From assembly GCA_015146655.1 (NCBI GenBank), contig VKHL01000087.1:57642-121641 (forward strand): a DNA stretch of 64,000 nt, read 5' to 3'. This DNA comes from Ochromonas danica (Eukaryota > Sar > Chrysophyceae > Chromulinales > Chromulinaceae). A program made the translations under genes and the position numbers. Within the stretch, counting starts at the first letter, position 1. Each line of letters opens with the position of its first letter. The notes beneath the pieces were generated by a model. That model was not told where the DNA came from. It saw only the letters and a list, made by a program, of their open reading frames with translations, and made no database searches. Of this stretch, positions 44,319 to 51,722 are shown one piece after another.

Positions 44319-44648
44319 CTATTTGTTGGAGAACATGTTGACCCAGCCTTTGAGTCCCCAGCCGCCCCCCTTCCCGTCCCTCTCCCCCCCTCGACTACCT
44401 CGATTAAGATAGGTAGTGACCGGGGAGTTGCGAGGGGCTTTAGGAAACTGCTCCAGAATAACATCAAGATAAGGATAAACCGCTTCATCCAGAGCCTCAG
44501 GAGCAAAGTCTGGATCATCTCCCAGATCCTCCGCCACCACCACAATGCCTGACAGCCTTCGCTTGAGATGAAGCACGGGGTTCTCTGTAGACAAGCCAAA
44601 CATAGTCTCTCGAGGCCTCATGGGACTGGGCGTAGCGGACGAAGACAT
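44319..44648 (-). CDS. Small protein of unknown function
   Basis: A single open frame of 109 residues starts at MSSSATPSPMRPRETMFG. The middle part (RLSGIVVVAEDLGDDPDFAPEALDEAVYPYLDVILEQFP) looks like a folded helical/strand segment and its codon use is like its neighbours. The C-terminus is Gly-rich and ends with KGWVNMFSNK. I do not recognise a family. It lies between glucuronokinase and the first AAA ATPase gene. A second exon is not needed but cannot be excluded. Confidence 0.45.
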   Translation of the reverse strand: MSSSATPSPMRPRETMFGLSTENPVLHLKRRLSGIVVVAEDLGDDPDFAPEALDEAVYPYLDVILEQFPKAPRNSPVTTYLNRGSRGGERDGKGGGWGLKGWVNMFSNK

Positions 44649-45016
44649 TTGTCAAGAGTTGAGGGTAGAGGGTTGAGATGTCCGAGACAATGACAATGAC
44701 AATGACAACTAGACTTTGACAAATCTCAATGTTTTCAACCGCCAGATGCCAGATGTCCAAAGTCGTTTCAACCGACCACCCACTAAAACCTGCCCCTTTG
44801 CGACATTTTACTCGCAATTTATGACTTTCTGTTTCAAAATTTCCCTCTGCTCCCAGCCTTCCCCCACTCTCTCTTTCTGTCTCTCTCTGTCTTCGCAGTC
44901 CCTCATTGCCTCCAAACTACCTGCTGGCGTTGATCAGAATCGAATCCATCTCACCACTGCATTGGTGAGTGACTGAGCGAAGACTAGTGTTAACAGTGAA
45001 GAGTCACTAAGAGAAG
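44649..45016. promoter_or_regulatory. Promoter region of AAA ATPase copy 1 (type A)
   Basis: From about 44786 this region is, as far as I can compare, identical with the upstream region of copy 2 (minus strand, 49855 downward to 49624), including a long CT-rich tract. The first about 140 nt are unique to this site and include a (gacaat)n run at 44682-44708. Confidence 0.7.
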
Positions 45017-46462
45017 ATGCAGTACTCCGTCACCGAATTCGATCCTTCTTTGCTGCCCTTCCCAAGTGAGAAGAAGAATGTCGTCGTGATCGACGCTCAC
45101 AATCGCCTGTACCGCCTGCTTCCTCCCTACATCCTGGCCAACCAGGTGGAAGGACGTTTGCCCATGCATACCAAGGTCTTGCCCTCCAAGGCCAGCGGCG
45201 AGTTCTCTCTGGACTGTGAGATGCGCTTTGGTCGCATCGCGTTGCAGATGGGCCACGGACAGTGTTCCTTCCGCTCCTTCGATGGCGAGGTCTTCCACGC
45301 GGTCTACCAGCAGATCGGCAAACCAGTGGGGTCAGACTGTGGGGTGCAGGTCTTGCAGAACCTCATCTTGTTCTCTGACGGTTCCGTGGAGTCTCTGGCG
45401 CGTTTCCTCTCTCGCCTGATTGAGCTGTCAGAGCAGTCAGAAGAGGGTCGCTTCATCTGCTATTCATGGCATGTGGAGCACAGCTATTGGAGGGAGGAGA
45501 CGAAGATTCGCAGCCGTCCTCTCGCCTCCGTGGTGCTTCCCTCGTCGCTGAAGAATCGGCTGGTGACCGACCTGGAGAAGTTCCTTGCGCCTCGCACGAA
45601 AGACTTCTACAATCGCAATGGCATTCCTTACCGTCGCTCCTACCTCTTCTATGGCATTCCTGGCACGGGCAAGACGAGTCTGGTGCAGGCGTTGGCTGGC
45701 CATTTCCATCGCTCGGTCTCTTTCCTGATGCCCACACACCCCAAGATGACGGACGACTCTCTGCGAGAAGCCATTAACCAGATCCCTGATGACACGATCG
45801 TGGTGTTCGAAGACATCGATGCGCTCTTCTCGGCGGATCGAGAGAACCGAGTGTCAGGTTCGGCCTTGACCTTCTCGGGGTTATTGAACGCGTTGGACGG
45901 CATCTCGAATCCCAACGGTCAGGTGTTCGTGTTGACCACCAATCTACGTGACCATCTGGACTCAGCCTTGATTCGCAATGGTCGTGTGGATATGCACATC
46001 GAGTTCACGTATGCACTGCCAGAGCAGATGGAGTTGATGTGGACAAACTTCTACCCCGAGGCAGGCCATCTGGCCGGTGCGTTCTCTGCAGCAGTGACGA
46101 GTTGTTTGGAGAAAGAGAAGATCCAAGTGACCACTGCAGCATTGCAGCACTACTTCGTGACTCAGATGGACGCAACGGCTGAGGAGGCGCTGAGCCATGT
46201 GAGTGAGTTGGTGCGTGATGTGCGACAGAACTCTTCTTCAGCGATGTTGGCTGCGGCCACATTGTCGAGCACAGGCTCGGAGAGGTCGCAGGAGCAGGAG
46301 CAGGCAGAGGTCAAGGAGGGTGAGGGCGGGGTAGAGGCAGAGGTGAAAGGAAGTTCTGGCGGTACACTTGGAGAGGTCGGAGGAGCAAGGGCGGGTAGAG
46401 GCCGAGGTGGGCGAAACATATGGCGAGGCAGAGGTAGAGGTGAAAGGAAGTTCTGGCTGTAA
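45017..46462 (+). CDS. BCS1-type AAA ATPase, copy 1 (altered C-terminus)
   Basis: One exon encodes 481 residues. The AAA module has Walker A YGIPGTGKTS (about residues 212-221), Walker B TIVVFEDIDAL, then the BCS1-type LTFSGLLNALDGIS, the TTN sensor 1 and the RNGRVD Arg-finger motif. The first 170 residues match the BCS1 N-terminal domain in position (SYWREETKIRSRPLASVVL) but the usual N-terminal membrane helix of mitochondrial Bcs1 is missing, so a cytosolic or nuclear location is likely. Up to about base 46364 the gene equals copies 2 and 3 with one difference seen (ggaggg for ggaagg at about 46316-46321). Then a frame-changing duplication of about 97 bp replaces the basic KKKSFFGRRKRR tail by a Gly/Arg-rich tail (GARAGRGRGGRN...). 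The substrate of the ATPase is unknown. Confidence 0.9.
   Translation: MQYSVTEFDPSLLPFPSEKKNVVVIDAHNRLYRLLPPYILANQVEGRLPMHTKVLPSKASGEFSLDCEMRFGRIALQMGHGQCSFRSFDGEVFHAVYQQIGKPVGSDCGVQVLQNLILFSDGSVESLARFLSRLIELSEQSEEGRFICYSWHVEHSYWREETKIRSRPLASVVLPSSLKNRLVTDLEKFLAPRTKDFYNRNGIPYRRSYLFYGIPGTGKTSLVQALAGHFHRSVSFLMPTHPKMTDDSLREAINQIPDDTIVVFEDIDALFSADRENRVSGSALTFSGLLNALDGISNPNGQVFVLTTNLRDHLDSALIRNGRVDMHIEFTYALPEQMELMWTNFYPEAGHLAGAFSAAVTSCLEKEKIQVTTAALQHYFVTQMDATAEEALSHVSELVRDVRQNSSSAMLAAATLSSTGSERSQEQEQAEVKEGEGGVEAEVKGSSGGTLGEVGGARAGRGRGGRNIWRGRGRGERKFWL
46342..46457 (+). repeat. Out-of-frame tandem duplication in AAA ATPase copy 1
   Basis: The 19-mer ggtgaaaggaagttctggc is present at 46342-46360 and again at 46439-46457, an offset of 97 nt, which is one more than a multiple of three. 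The sequence before each copy is also related (ggagaggtcg, aggagca, gggtagagg). The second unit is therefore read in another frame and produces a new tail. Confidence 0.85.
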
Positions 46463-46847
46463 GCAGAAGTCCTTCCTAGTACTAGTCAACCTCTTTGAGT
46501 ATGTCTGCAGCATGATGTTGTTGATGTAAAAACAGGGCTGTGTATTTGTATTGTAAACTTTTCCATATCATATGCTTGCATCGCAGCATGGTATGCTAAC
46601 TTGGTATTGCCTAGAAGTCATCATTGATCGTTCATATTGGATTAATATCACTCACAGTGTTTTAATAGATTTAACACGTTAGCTATCACTCAACATGTTC
46701 CCTAGCTCGATCACAACAGCAACAACAAAGTGCTCACTCTTCAGAACTACACAAATGACTATATAACGACAGTCGCTATTACTGTACATCTACCACAACT
46801 ACCCGACACATCAACGGCTACCTAATCTACTTGTAACTACTACTAGT
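46463..46847. other. Intergenic region downstream of AAA copy 1
   Basis: The first about 125 nt (46491-46600) match the 3' flank of copies 2 and 3 with small indels and substitutions; the rest is unique AT-rich sequence without a gene. Confidence 0.7.
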
Positions 46848-47318
46848 CTAGTGCTTGTTGGGTTTCCTCGCTGACTTCTCGCCGAGGAGAGCATCCCACG
46901 CCATAGCGGTCGACCAAAAGACAGAAACCAAAGTGAGTTTGTGCACCATGGCGGGTGAGTTCCCTTCCAGCAGATAGTGACCGAAGACGACCTGAACTGT
47001 CCAGGCCACAACTTGCAAGGCAACGGACAGGCAGAACACTCCCATCATACTCATAGATCCTCTCAGCTGCCCTGTTATCCATGCAGTGAGGAGATGGAAG
47101 CAAGCAGTAGGATAGGCGGTGTGAGAGTTGGAGAGCAGCACTAAGACTGCTGTCACTGTGGAGAAGAGCCAGTGCCACGGAGGGAAGAGACTGACCAGCA
47201 GAGTCCATCCTAGCCACTCGAAAGGAATTGAAATCGCATGAATCCAAATATTCACCTTGTTTCTATGATAAGACTGGAAGAAAGATAGTTCCTCGACATA
47301 TGTTTCACTCCAATTCAT
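46848..47318 (-). CDS. Mpo1/DUF962-type membrane protein
   Basis: One exon encodes 156 residues with about four membrane spans. The N-terminal FFQSYHRNKVNIWIHAISIP holds the first conserved His pair of the family, and a later VVFGHYLLEGNSPAM gives the second His motif. Yeast Mpo1 is an Fe2+-dependent dioxygenase of the ER that shortens 2-hydroxy fatty acids during phytosphingosine breakdown. The length is close to yeast Mpo1 (174). The end of the protein is basic. It converges with AAA copy 1. Confidence 0.88.
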   Translation of the reverse strand: MNWSETYVEELSFFQSYHRNKVNIWIHAISIPFEWLGWTLLVSLFPPWHWLFSTVTAVLVLLSNSHTAYPTACFHLLTAWITGQLRGSMSMMGVFCLSVALQVVAWTVQVVFGHYLLEGNSPAMVHKLTLVSVFWSTAMAWDALLGEKSARKPNKH

Positions 47319-47411
47319 GACAAAATTCCAATTCCATTTCAGATTGCAGAGACAATATCCTCGAAGCGGACAATGCTTATTATTACTATGTCTTGGCCGA
47401 GAAGAACAACT

Positions 47412-47517
47412 GGCTGTTTGGCTGAGTGGTTAAAGCGATGGACTTGAATCCTTCTTTTGCGAGGGCCACGCAATCCATTGGGCATCGCCCGCGTAGGTTC
47501 GAATCCTGCAGCAGTCG
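47412..47517 (+). tRNA. tRNA-Ser (anticodon TGA) with 24-nt intron
   Basis: Acceptor stem GGCTGTT pairs with AGCAGTC (G-U pairs allowed), discriminator G as normal for serine. D-arm is TGGCTGAGTGGTTAAAGCG. The anticodon stem ATGGA/TCCAT is interrupted by an intron at about 47449-47472 directly after position 37, the canonical place; after removal the loop is CTTGAAA with anticodon TGA. The long variable arm (TGGGCATCGCCCG) and the T-arm GTAGG TTCGAAT CCTGC complete a class II tRNA. A short T-run follows the gene (ttcttttt), suited to RNA polymerase III termination. Confidence 0.93.
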
Positions 47518-47611
47518 TTCTTTTTGCTACCCGCCCTAATTAAAGACTGCCGAGAGGATCAAACAAATAGCGGCTCCTCTTAGGCGCGCATTCTTGTTCT
47601 GGGGCTTGACA

Positions 47612-48009
47612 ATGCTGGAAGTTCCCCGTCATTCTGAAGAAGAAGTTGGCCAGATCTATGTGATAGATTCTTTGAATCACCATCGCGTTGAGGAGACAGG
47701 CGTGGGGCTGCAGTACCTGCTGGAGGAGGTCAGTCAGTGGTCGTGTCTATGTTGTGTCAACTGCTTCGTGTGATATCTTTCTATCCCCTTGGTTATCACA
47801 CAAGGTCATCTGACTGCTACAGTACCGCTTCTCCCTTCCAGCTGATGACCGACCGCTCAGATATTATTCGATGTGATTATGTCATGGCTTGGCTTGAATA
47901 TCCATTTCAATGGAGATCGCCCGTGGCAGATTGTTCAAGGTTGCTCAGTGCAGGACAACACGGGTATCAAAGAGGGATTGCGCAGCGACTGAAGGCTGAG
48001 AAACGATAA
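47612..48009 (+). CDS. Small two-exon protein of unknown function, at the palindrome border
   Basis: Exons 47612-47728 and 47842-48009 join in frame to 94 residues beginning MLEVPRHSEEEVGQIYVID. The intron has good borders (gaggtcagt and cccttccag). I recognise no family. The stop codon lies inside a 13-bp direct repeat that abuts the palindrome (48037). The gene may therefore be the truncated remainder of a longer one, cut when the inverted duplication formed. Expression is not established. Confidence 0.4.
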
Positions 48010-48037
48010 GAAGATCCTTTGATAACGATAAGAAGAT
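48003..48037 (+). repeat. 13-bp direct repeat at the left end of the palindrome
   Basis: acgataagaagat occurs at 48003-48015 and at 48025-48037. The second copy ends exactly where sequence symmetry with the right arm begins. Confidence 0.85.
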
Positions 48038-48159
48038 ACCGCGTTTTAGCACTTTCCCCACCCAGCTATGTAAACAAGCATATGGTATGGAATGATATGG
48101 AATAGTTTACAATACAAATACACAGCCTTGTTTACATCAACATCATGCTGCAGACATAC

Positions 48160-49623
48160 TCAAAGAGGTTGACTAGCACTAATAGTAGTAGTAGAAGACG
48201 ACGAAGGAGGAGGAACAGCCTCTGCCGCCTTGCGCTGAGCCCTGCGCTTCCTCCTTCCGAAGAACGACTTCTTCTTACCGCCAGAACTTCCTTTCACCTC
48301 TGCCTCTACCCCGCCCTCACCTTCCTTGACCTCTGCCTGCTCCTGCTCCTGCGACCTCTCCGAGCCTGTGCTCGACAATGTGGCCGCAGCCAACATCGCT
48401 GAAGAAGAGTTCTGTCGCACATCACGCACCAACTCACTCACATGGCTCAGCGCCTCCTCAGCCGTTGCGTCCATCTGAGTCACGAAGTAGTGCTGCAATG
48501 CTGCAGTGGTCACTTGGATCTTCTCTTTCTCCAAACAACTCGTCACTGCTGCAGAGAACGCACCGGCCAGATGGCCTGCCTCGGGGTAGAAGTTTGTCCA
48601 CATCAACTCCATCTGCTCTGGCAGTGCATACGTGAACTCGATGTGCATATCCACACGACCATTGCGAATCAAGGCTGAGTCCAGATGGTCACGTAGATTG
48701 GTGGTCAACACGAACACCTGACCGTTGGGATTCGAGATGCCGTCCAACGCGTTCAATAACCCCGAGAAGGTCAAGGCCGAACCTGACACTCGGTTCTCTC
48801 GATCCGCCGAGAAGAGCGCATCGATGTCTTCGAACACCACGATCGTGTCATCAGGGATCTGGTTAATGGCTTCTCGCAGAGAGTCGTCCGTCATCTTGGG
48901 GTGTGTGGGCATCAGGAAAGAGACCGAGCGATGGAAATGGCCAGCCAACGCCTGCACCAGACTCGTCTTGCCCGTGCCAGGAATGCCATAGAAGAGGTAG
49001 GAGCGACGGTAAGGAATGCCATTGCGATTGTAGAAGTCTTTCGTGCGAGGCGCAAGGAACTTCTCCAGGTCGGTCACCAGCCGATTCTTCAGCGACGAGG
49101 GAAGCACCACGGAGGCGAGAGGACGGCTGCGAATCTTCGTCTCCTCCCTCCAATAGCTGTGCTCCACATGCCATGAATAGCAGATGAAGCGACCCTCTTC
49201 TGACTGCTCTGACAGCTCAATCAGGCGAGAGAGGAAACGCGCCAGAGACTCCACGGAACCGTCAGAGAACAAGATGAGGTTCTGCAAGACCTGCACCCCA
49301 CAGTCTGACCCCACTGGTTTGCCGATCTGCTGGTAGACCGCGTGGAAGACCTCGCCATCGAAGGAGCGGAAGGAACACTGTCCGTGGCCCATCTGCAACG
49401 CGATGCGACCAAAGCGCATCTCACAGTCCAGAGAGAACTCGCCGCTGGCCTTGGAGGGCAAGACCTTGGTATGCATGGGCAAACGTCCTTCCACCTGGTT
49501 GGCCAGGATGTAGGGAGGAAGCAGGCGGTACAGGCGATTGTGAGCGTCGATCACGACGACATTCTTCTTCTCACTTGGGAAGGGCAGCAAAGAAGGATCG
49601 AATTCGGTGACGGAGTACTGCAT
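48160..49623 (-). CDS. BCS1-type AAA ATPase, copy 2
   Basis: One exon encodes 487 residues identical to copy 3 along their entire translated length. Domain content is as in copy 1 (Walker A YGIPGTGKTS, Walker B FEDIDAL, Arg-finger RNGRVD, no N-terminal membrane helix). The C-terminus KKKSFFGRRKRRAQRKAAE is strongly basic and could act as a nuclear localisation signal, followed by a Ser/Pro-rich end. Its upstream region is of type A, as in copy 1, while its 3' flank equals that of copy 3; it is thus a mosaic of the other two. It is transcribed away from copy 3. Confidence 0.92.
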   Translation of the reverse strand: MQYSVTEFDPSLLPFPSEKKNVVVIDAHNRLYRLLPPYILANQVEGRLPMHTKVLPSKASGEFSLDCEMRFGRIALQMGHGQCSFRSFDGEVFHAVYQQIGKPVGSDCGVQVLQNLILFSDGSVESLARFLSRLIELSEQSEEGRFICYSWHVEHSYWREETKIRSRPLASVVLPSSLKNRLVTDLEKFLAPRTKDFYNRNGIPYRRSYLFYGIPGTGKTSLVQALAGHFHRSVSFLMPTHPKMTDDSLREAINQIPDDTIVVFEDIDALFSADRENRVSGSALTFSGLLNALDGISNPNGQVFVLTTNLRDHLDSALIRNGRVDMHIEFTYALPEQMELMWTNFYPEAGHLAGAFSAAVTSCLEKEKIQVTTAALQHYFVTQMDATAEEALSHVSELVRDVRQNSSSAMLAAATLSSTGSERSQEQEQAEVKEGEGGVEAEVKGSSGGKKKSFFGRRKRRAQRKAAEAVPPPSSSSTTTISASQPL

Positions 49624-50095
49624 CTTCTCTTAGTGACTCTTCACTGTTAACACTAGTCTTCGCTCAGTCACTCACCAATGCAGTGGTGAGATGGATTCGA
49701 TTCTGATCAACGCCAGCAGGTAGTTTGGAGGCAATGAGGGACTGCGAAGACAGAGAGAGACAGAAAGAGAGAGTGGGGGAAGGCTGGGAGCAGAGGGAAA
49801 TTTTGAAACAGAAAGTCATAAATTGCGAGTAAAATGTCGCAAAGGGGCAGGTTTGAGACGAGCATGGCCGTTTTTTGGGTTTCTGGCGCAAAACTGCCCG
49901 CTCTTTGTGACATTTTATTCGCAATTTACGGCTTTCCATTTCAAAAGTTCGCTCTGCTCCCAGCCTTCCCCTTCTCGTCTTCCCGGTCCCTAAAACCACC
50001 TGATGATGTTGATCAGAATCGAATCCATCTCACCACTGCATTGGTGAGTGACTGAGCGAAGACTAGTGTTAACAGTGAAGAGTCACTAAGAGAAG
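49624..50095. promoter_or_regulatory. Shared divergent promoter region of AAA copies 2 and 3
   Basis: The two start codons are 472 nt apart. The proximal about 90 nt on each side (from gatcagaatcgaatccat to the ATG) are symmetrical. Beyond that the left half is type A (CT-rich tract, equal to copy 1) and the right half is type B, alignable but with many changes and a shorter CT tract. Both halves keep a tgcccnctttgygacattttaytcgcaattta-like core (49830-49855 and 49895-49928). This core is a candidate regulatory element. Confidence 0.7.
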
Positions 50096-51559
50096 ATGCA
50101 GTACTCCGTCACCGAATTCGATCCTTCTTTGCTGCCCTTCCCAAGTGAGAAGAAGAATGTCGTCGTGATCGACGCTCACAATCGCCTGTACCGCCTGCTT
50201 CCTCCCTACATCCTGGCCAACCAGGTGGAAGGACGTTTGCCCATGCATACCAAGGTCTTGCCCTCCAAGGCCAGCGGCGAGTTCTCTCTGGACTGTGAGA
50301 TGCGCTTTGGTCGCATCGCGTTGCAGATGGGCCACGGACAGTGTTCCTTCCGCTCCTTCGATGGCGAGGTCTTCCACGCGGTCTACCAGCAGATCGGCAA
50401 ACCAGTGGGGTCAGACTGTGGGGTGCAGGTCTTGCAGAACCTCATCTTGTTCTCTGACGGTTCCGTGGAGTCTCTGGCGCGTTTCCTCTCTCGCCTGATT
50501 GAGCTGTCAGAGCAGTCAGAAGAGGGTCGCTTCATCTGCTATTCATGGCATGTGGAGCACAGCTATTGGAGGGAGGAGACGAAGATTCGCAGCCGTCCTC
50601 TCGCCTCCGTGGTGCTTCCCTCGTCGCTGAAGAATCGGCTGGTGACCGACCTGGAGAAGTTCCTTGCGCCTCGCACGAAAGACTTCTACAATCGCAATGG
50701 CATTCCTTACCGTCGCTCCTACCTCTTCTATGGCATTCCTGGCACGGGCAAGACGAGTCTGGTGCAGGCGTTGGCTGGCCATTTCCATCGCTCGGTCTCT
50801 TTCCTGATGCCCACACACCCCAAGATGACGGACGACTCTCTGCGAGAAGCCATTAACCAGATCCCTGATGACACGATCGTGGTGTTCGAAGACATCGATG
50901 CGCTCTTCTCGGCGGATCGAGAGAACCGAGTGTCAGGTTCGGCCTTGACCTTCTCGGGGTTATTGAACGCGTTGGACGGCATCTCGAATCCCAACGGTCA
51001 GGTGTTCGTGTTGACCACCAATCTACGTGACCATCTGGACTCAGCCTTGATTCGCAATGGTCGTGTGGATATGCACATCGAGTTCACGTATGCACTGCCA
51101 GAGCAGATGGAGTTGATGTGGACAAACTTCTACCCCGAGGCAGGCCATCTGGCCGGTGCGTTCTCTGCAGCAGTGACGAGTTGTTTGGAGAAAGAGAAGA
51201 TCCAAGTGACCACTGCAGCATTGCAGCACTACTTCGTGACTCAGATGGACGCAACGGCTGAGGAGGCGCTGAGCCATGTGAGTGAGTTGGTGCGTGATGT
51301 GCGACAGAACTCTTCTTCAGCGATGTTGGCTGCGGCCACATTGTCGAGCACAGGCTCGGAGAGGTCGCAGGAGCAGGAGCAGGCAGAGGTCAAGGAAGGT
51401 GAGGGCGGGGTAGAGGCAGAGGTGAAAGGAAGTTCTGGCGGTAAGAAGAAGTCGTTCTTCGGAAGGAGGAAGCGCAGGGCTCAGCGCAAGGCGGCAGAGG
51501 CTGTTCCTCCTCCTTCGTCGTCTTCTACTACTACTATTAGTGCTAGTCAACCTCTTTGA
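50096..51559 (+). CDS. BCS1-type AAA ATPase, copy 3
   Basis: A single exon of 487 residues, the same protein as copy 2. The 5' side has the diverged type B promoter, which suggests this is one of the two original loci. Its 3' flank runs without break into the TATA box of the downstream TFIIB-like gene, supporting that this arm is in its native place and the opposite arm is the derived one. BCS1-type AAA proteins act as ring ATPases; mitochondrial Bcs1 translocates the Rieske protein, but the lack of the membrane helix and the basic tail here argue for a different compartment and function. Confidence 0.92.
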   Translation: MQYSVTEFDPSLLPFPSEKKNVVVIDAHNRLYRLLPPYILANQVEGRLPMHTKVLPSKASGEFSLDCEMRFGRIALQMGHGQCSFRSFDGEVFHAVYQQIGKPVGSDCGVQVLQNLILFSDGSVESLARFLSRLIELSEQSEEGRFICYSWHVEHSYWREETKIRSRPLASVVLPSSLKNRLVTDLEKFLAPRTKDFYNRNGIPYRRSYLFYGIPGTGKTSLVQALAGHFHRSVSFLMPTHPKMTDDSLREAINQIPDDTIVVFEDIDALFSADRENRVSGSALTFSGLLNALDGISNPNGQVFVLTTNLRDHLDSALIRNGRVDMHIEFTYALPEQMELMWTNFYPEAGHLAGAFSAAVTSCLEKEKIQVTTAALQHYFVTQMDATAEEALSHVSELVRDVRQNSSSAMLAAATLSSTGSERSQEQEQAEVKEGEGGVEAEVKGSSGGKKKSFFGRRKRRAQRKAAEAVPPPSSSSTTTISASQPL

Positions 51560-51680
51560 GTATGTCTGCAGCATGATGTTGATGTAAACAAGGCTGTGTA
51601 TTTGTATTGTAAACTATTCCATATCATTCCATACCATATGCTTGTTTACATAGCTGGGTGGGGAAAGTGCTAAAACGCGG

Positions 51681-51688
51681 TATAAAAG
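51681..51688 (+). promoter_or_regulatory. TATA box of the TFIIB-like gene
   Basis: TATAAAAG lies 35 nt before the start codon at 51723 and overlaps the right end of the palindrome by two bases. It is the clearest TATA element in the window. Confidence 0.6.
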
Positions 51689-51722
51689 TCGCCTGTTGCG
51701 CTCTGTCAAGTCACAATTCAAT

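Larger units (their letters stand above)
48037..51682. repeat. 3.6-kb inverted duplication (palindrome) holding AAA copies 2 and 3
   Basis: Base 48037 pairs with 51682 and the start codon at 49623 pairs with the one at 50096; both sums are 99719, so there are no net indels over about 1.8 kb per arm. The axis lies between 49859 and 49860. Coding regions and 3' flanks are symmetrical. In the inner about 170 nt per arm, between the start leader and the axis, the arms are homologous but clearly diverged. There is essentially no unique spacer. Such a structure could form a long hairpin or exchange sequence by gene conversion. Confidence 0.92.

Noticed and set aside
44716-44976. Short frame upstream of AAA copy 1 as an N-terminal exon
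   Set aside because: It ends in a stop before the AAA start, joining by the gtgagt/acag pair leads to a stop in frame, and the corresponding sequence before copy 3 is not conserved as protein.
48037-51682. Palindrome as a DNA transposon with long terminal inverted repeats
   Set aside because: The arms contain complete host-type AAA genes, there is no transposase, no target-site duplication at both ends, and a third related copy lies nearby in another orientation.
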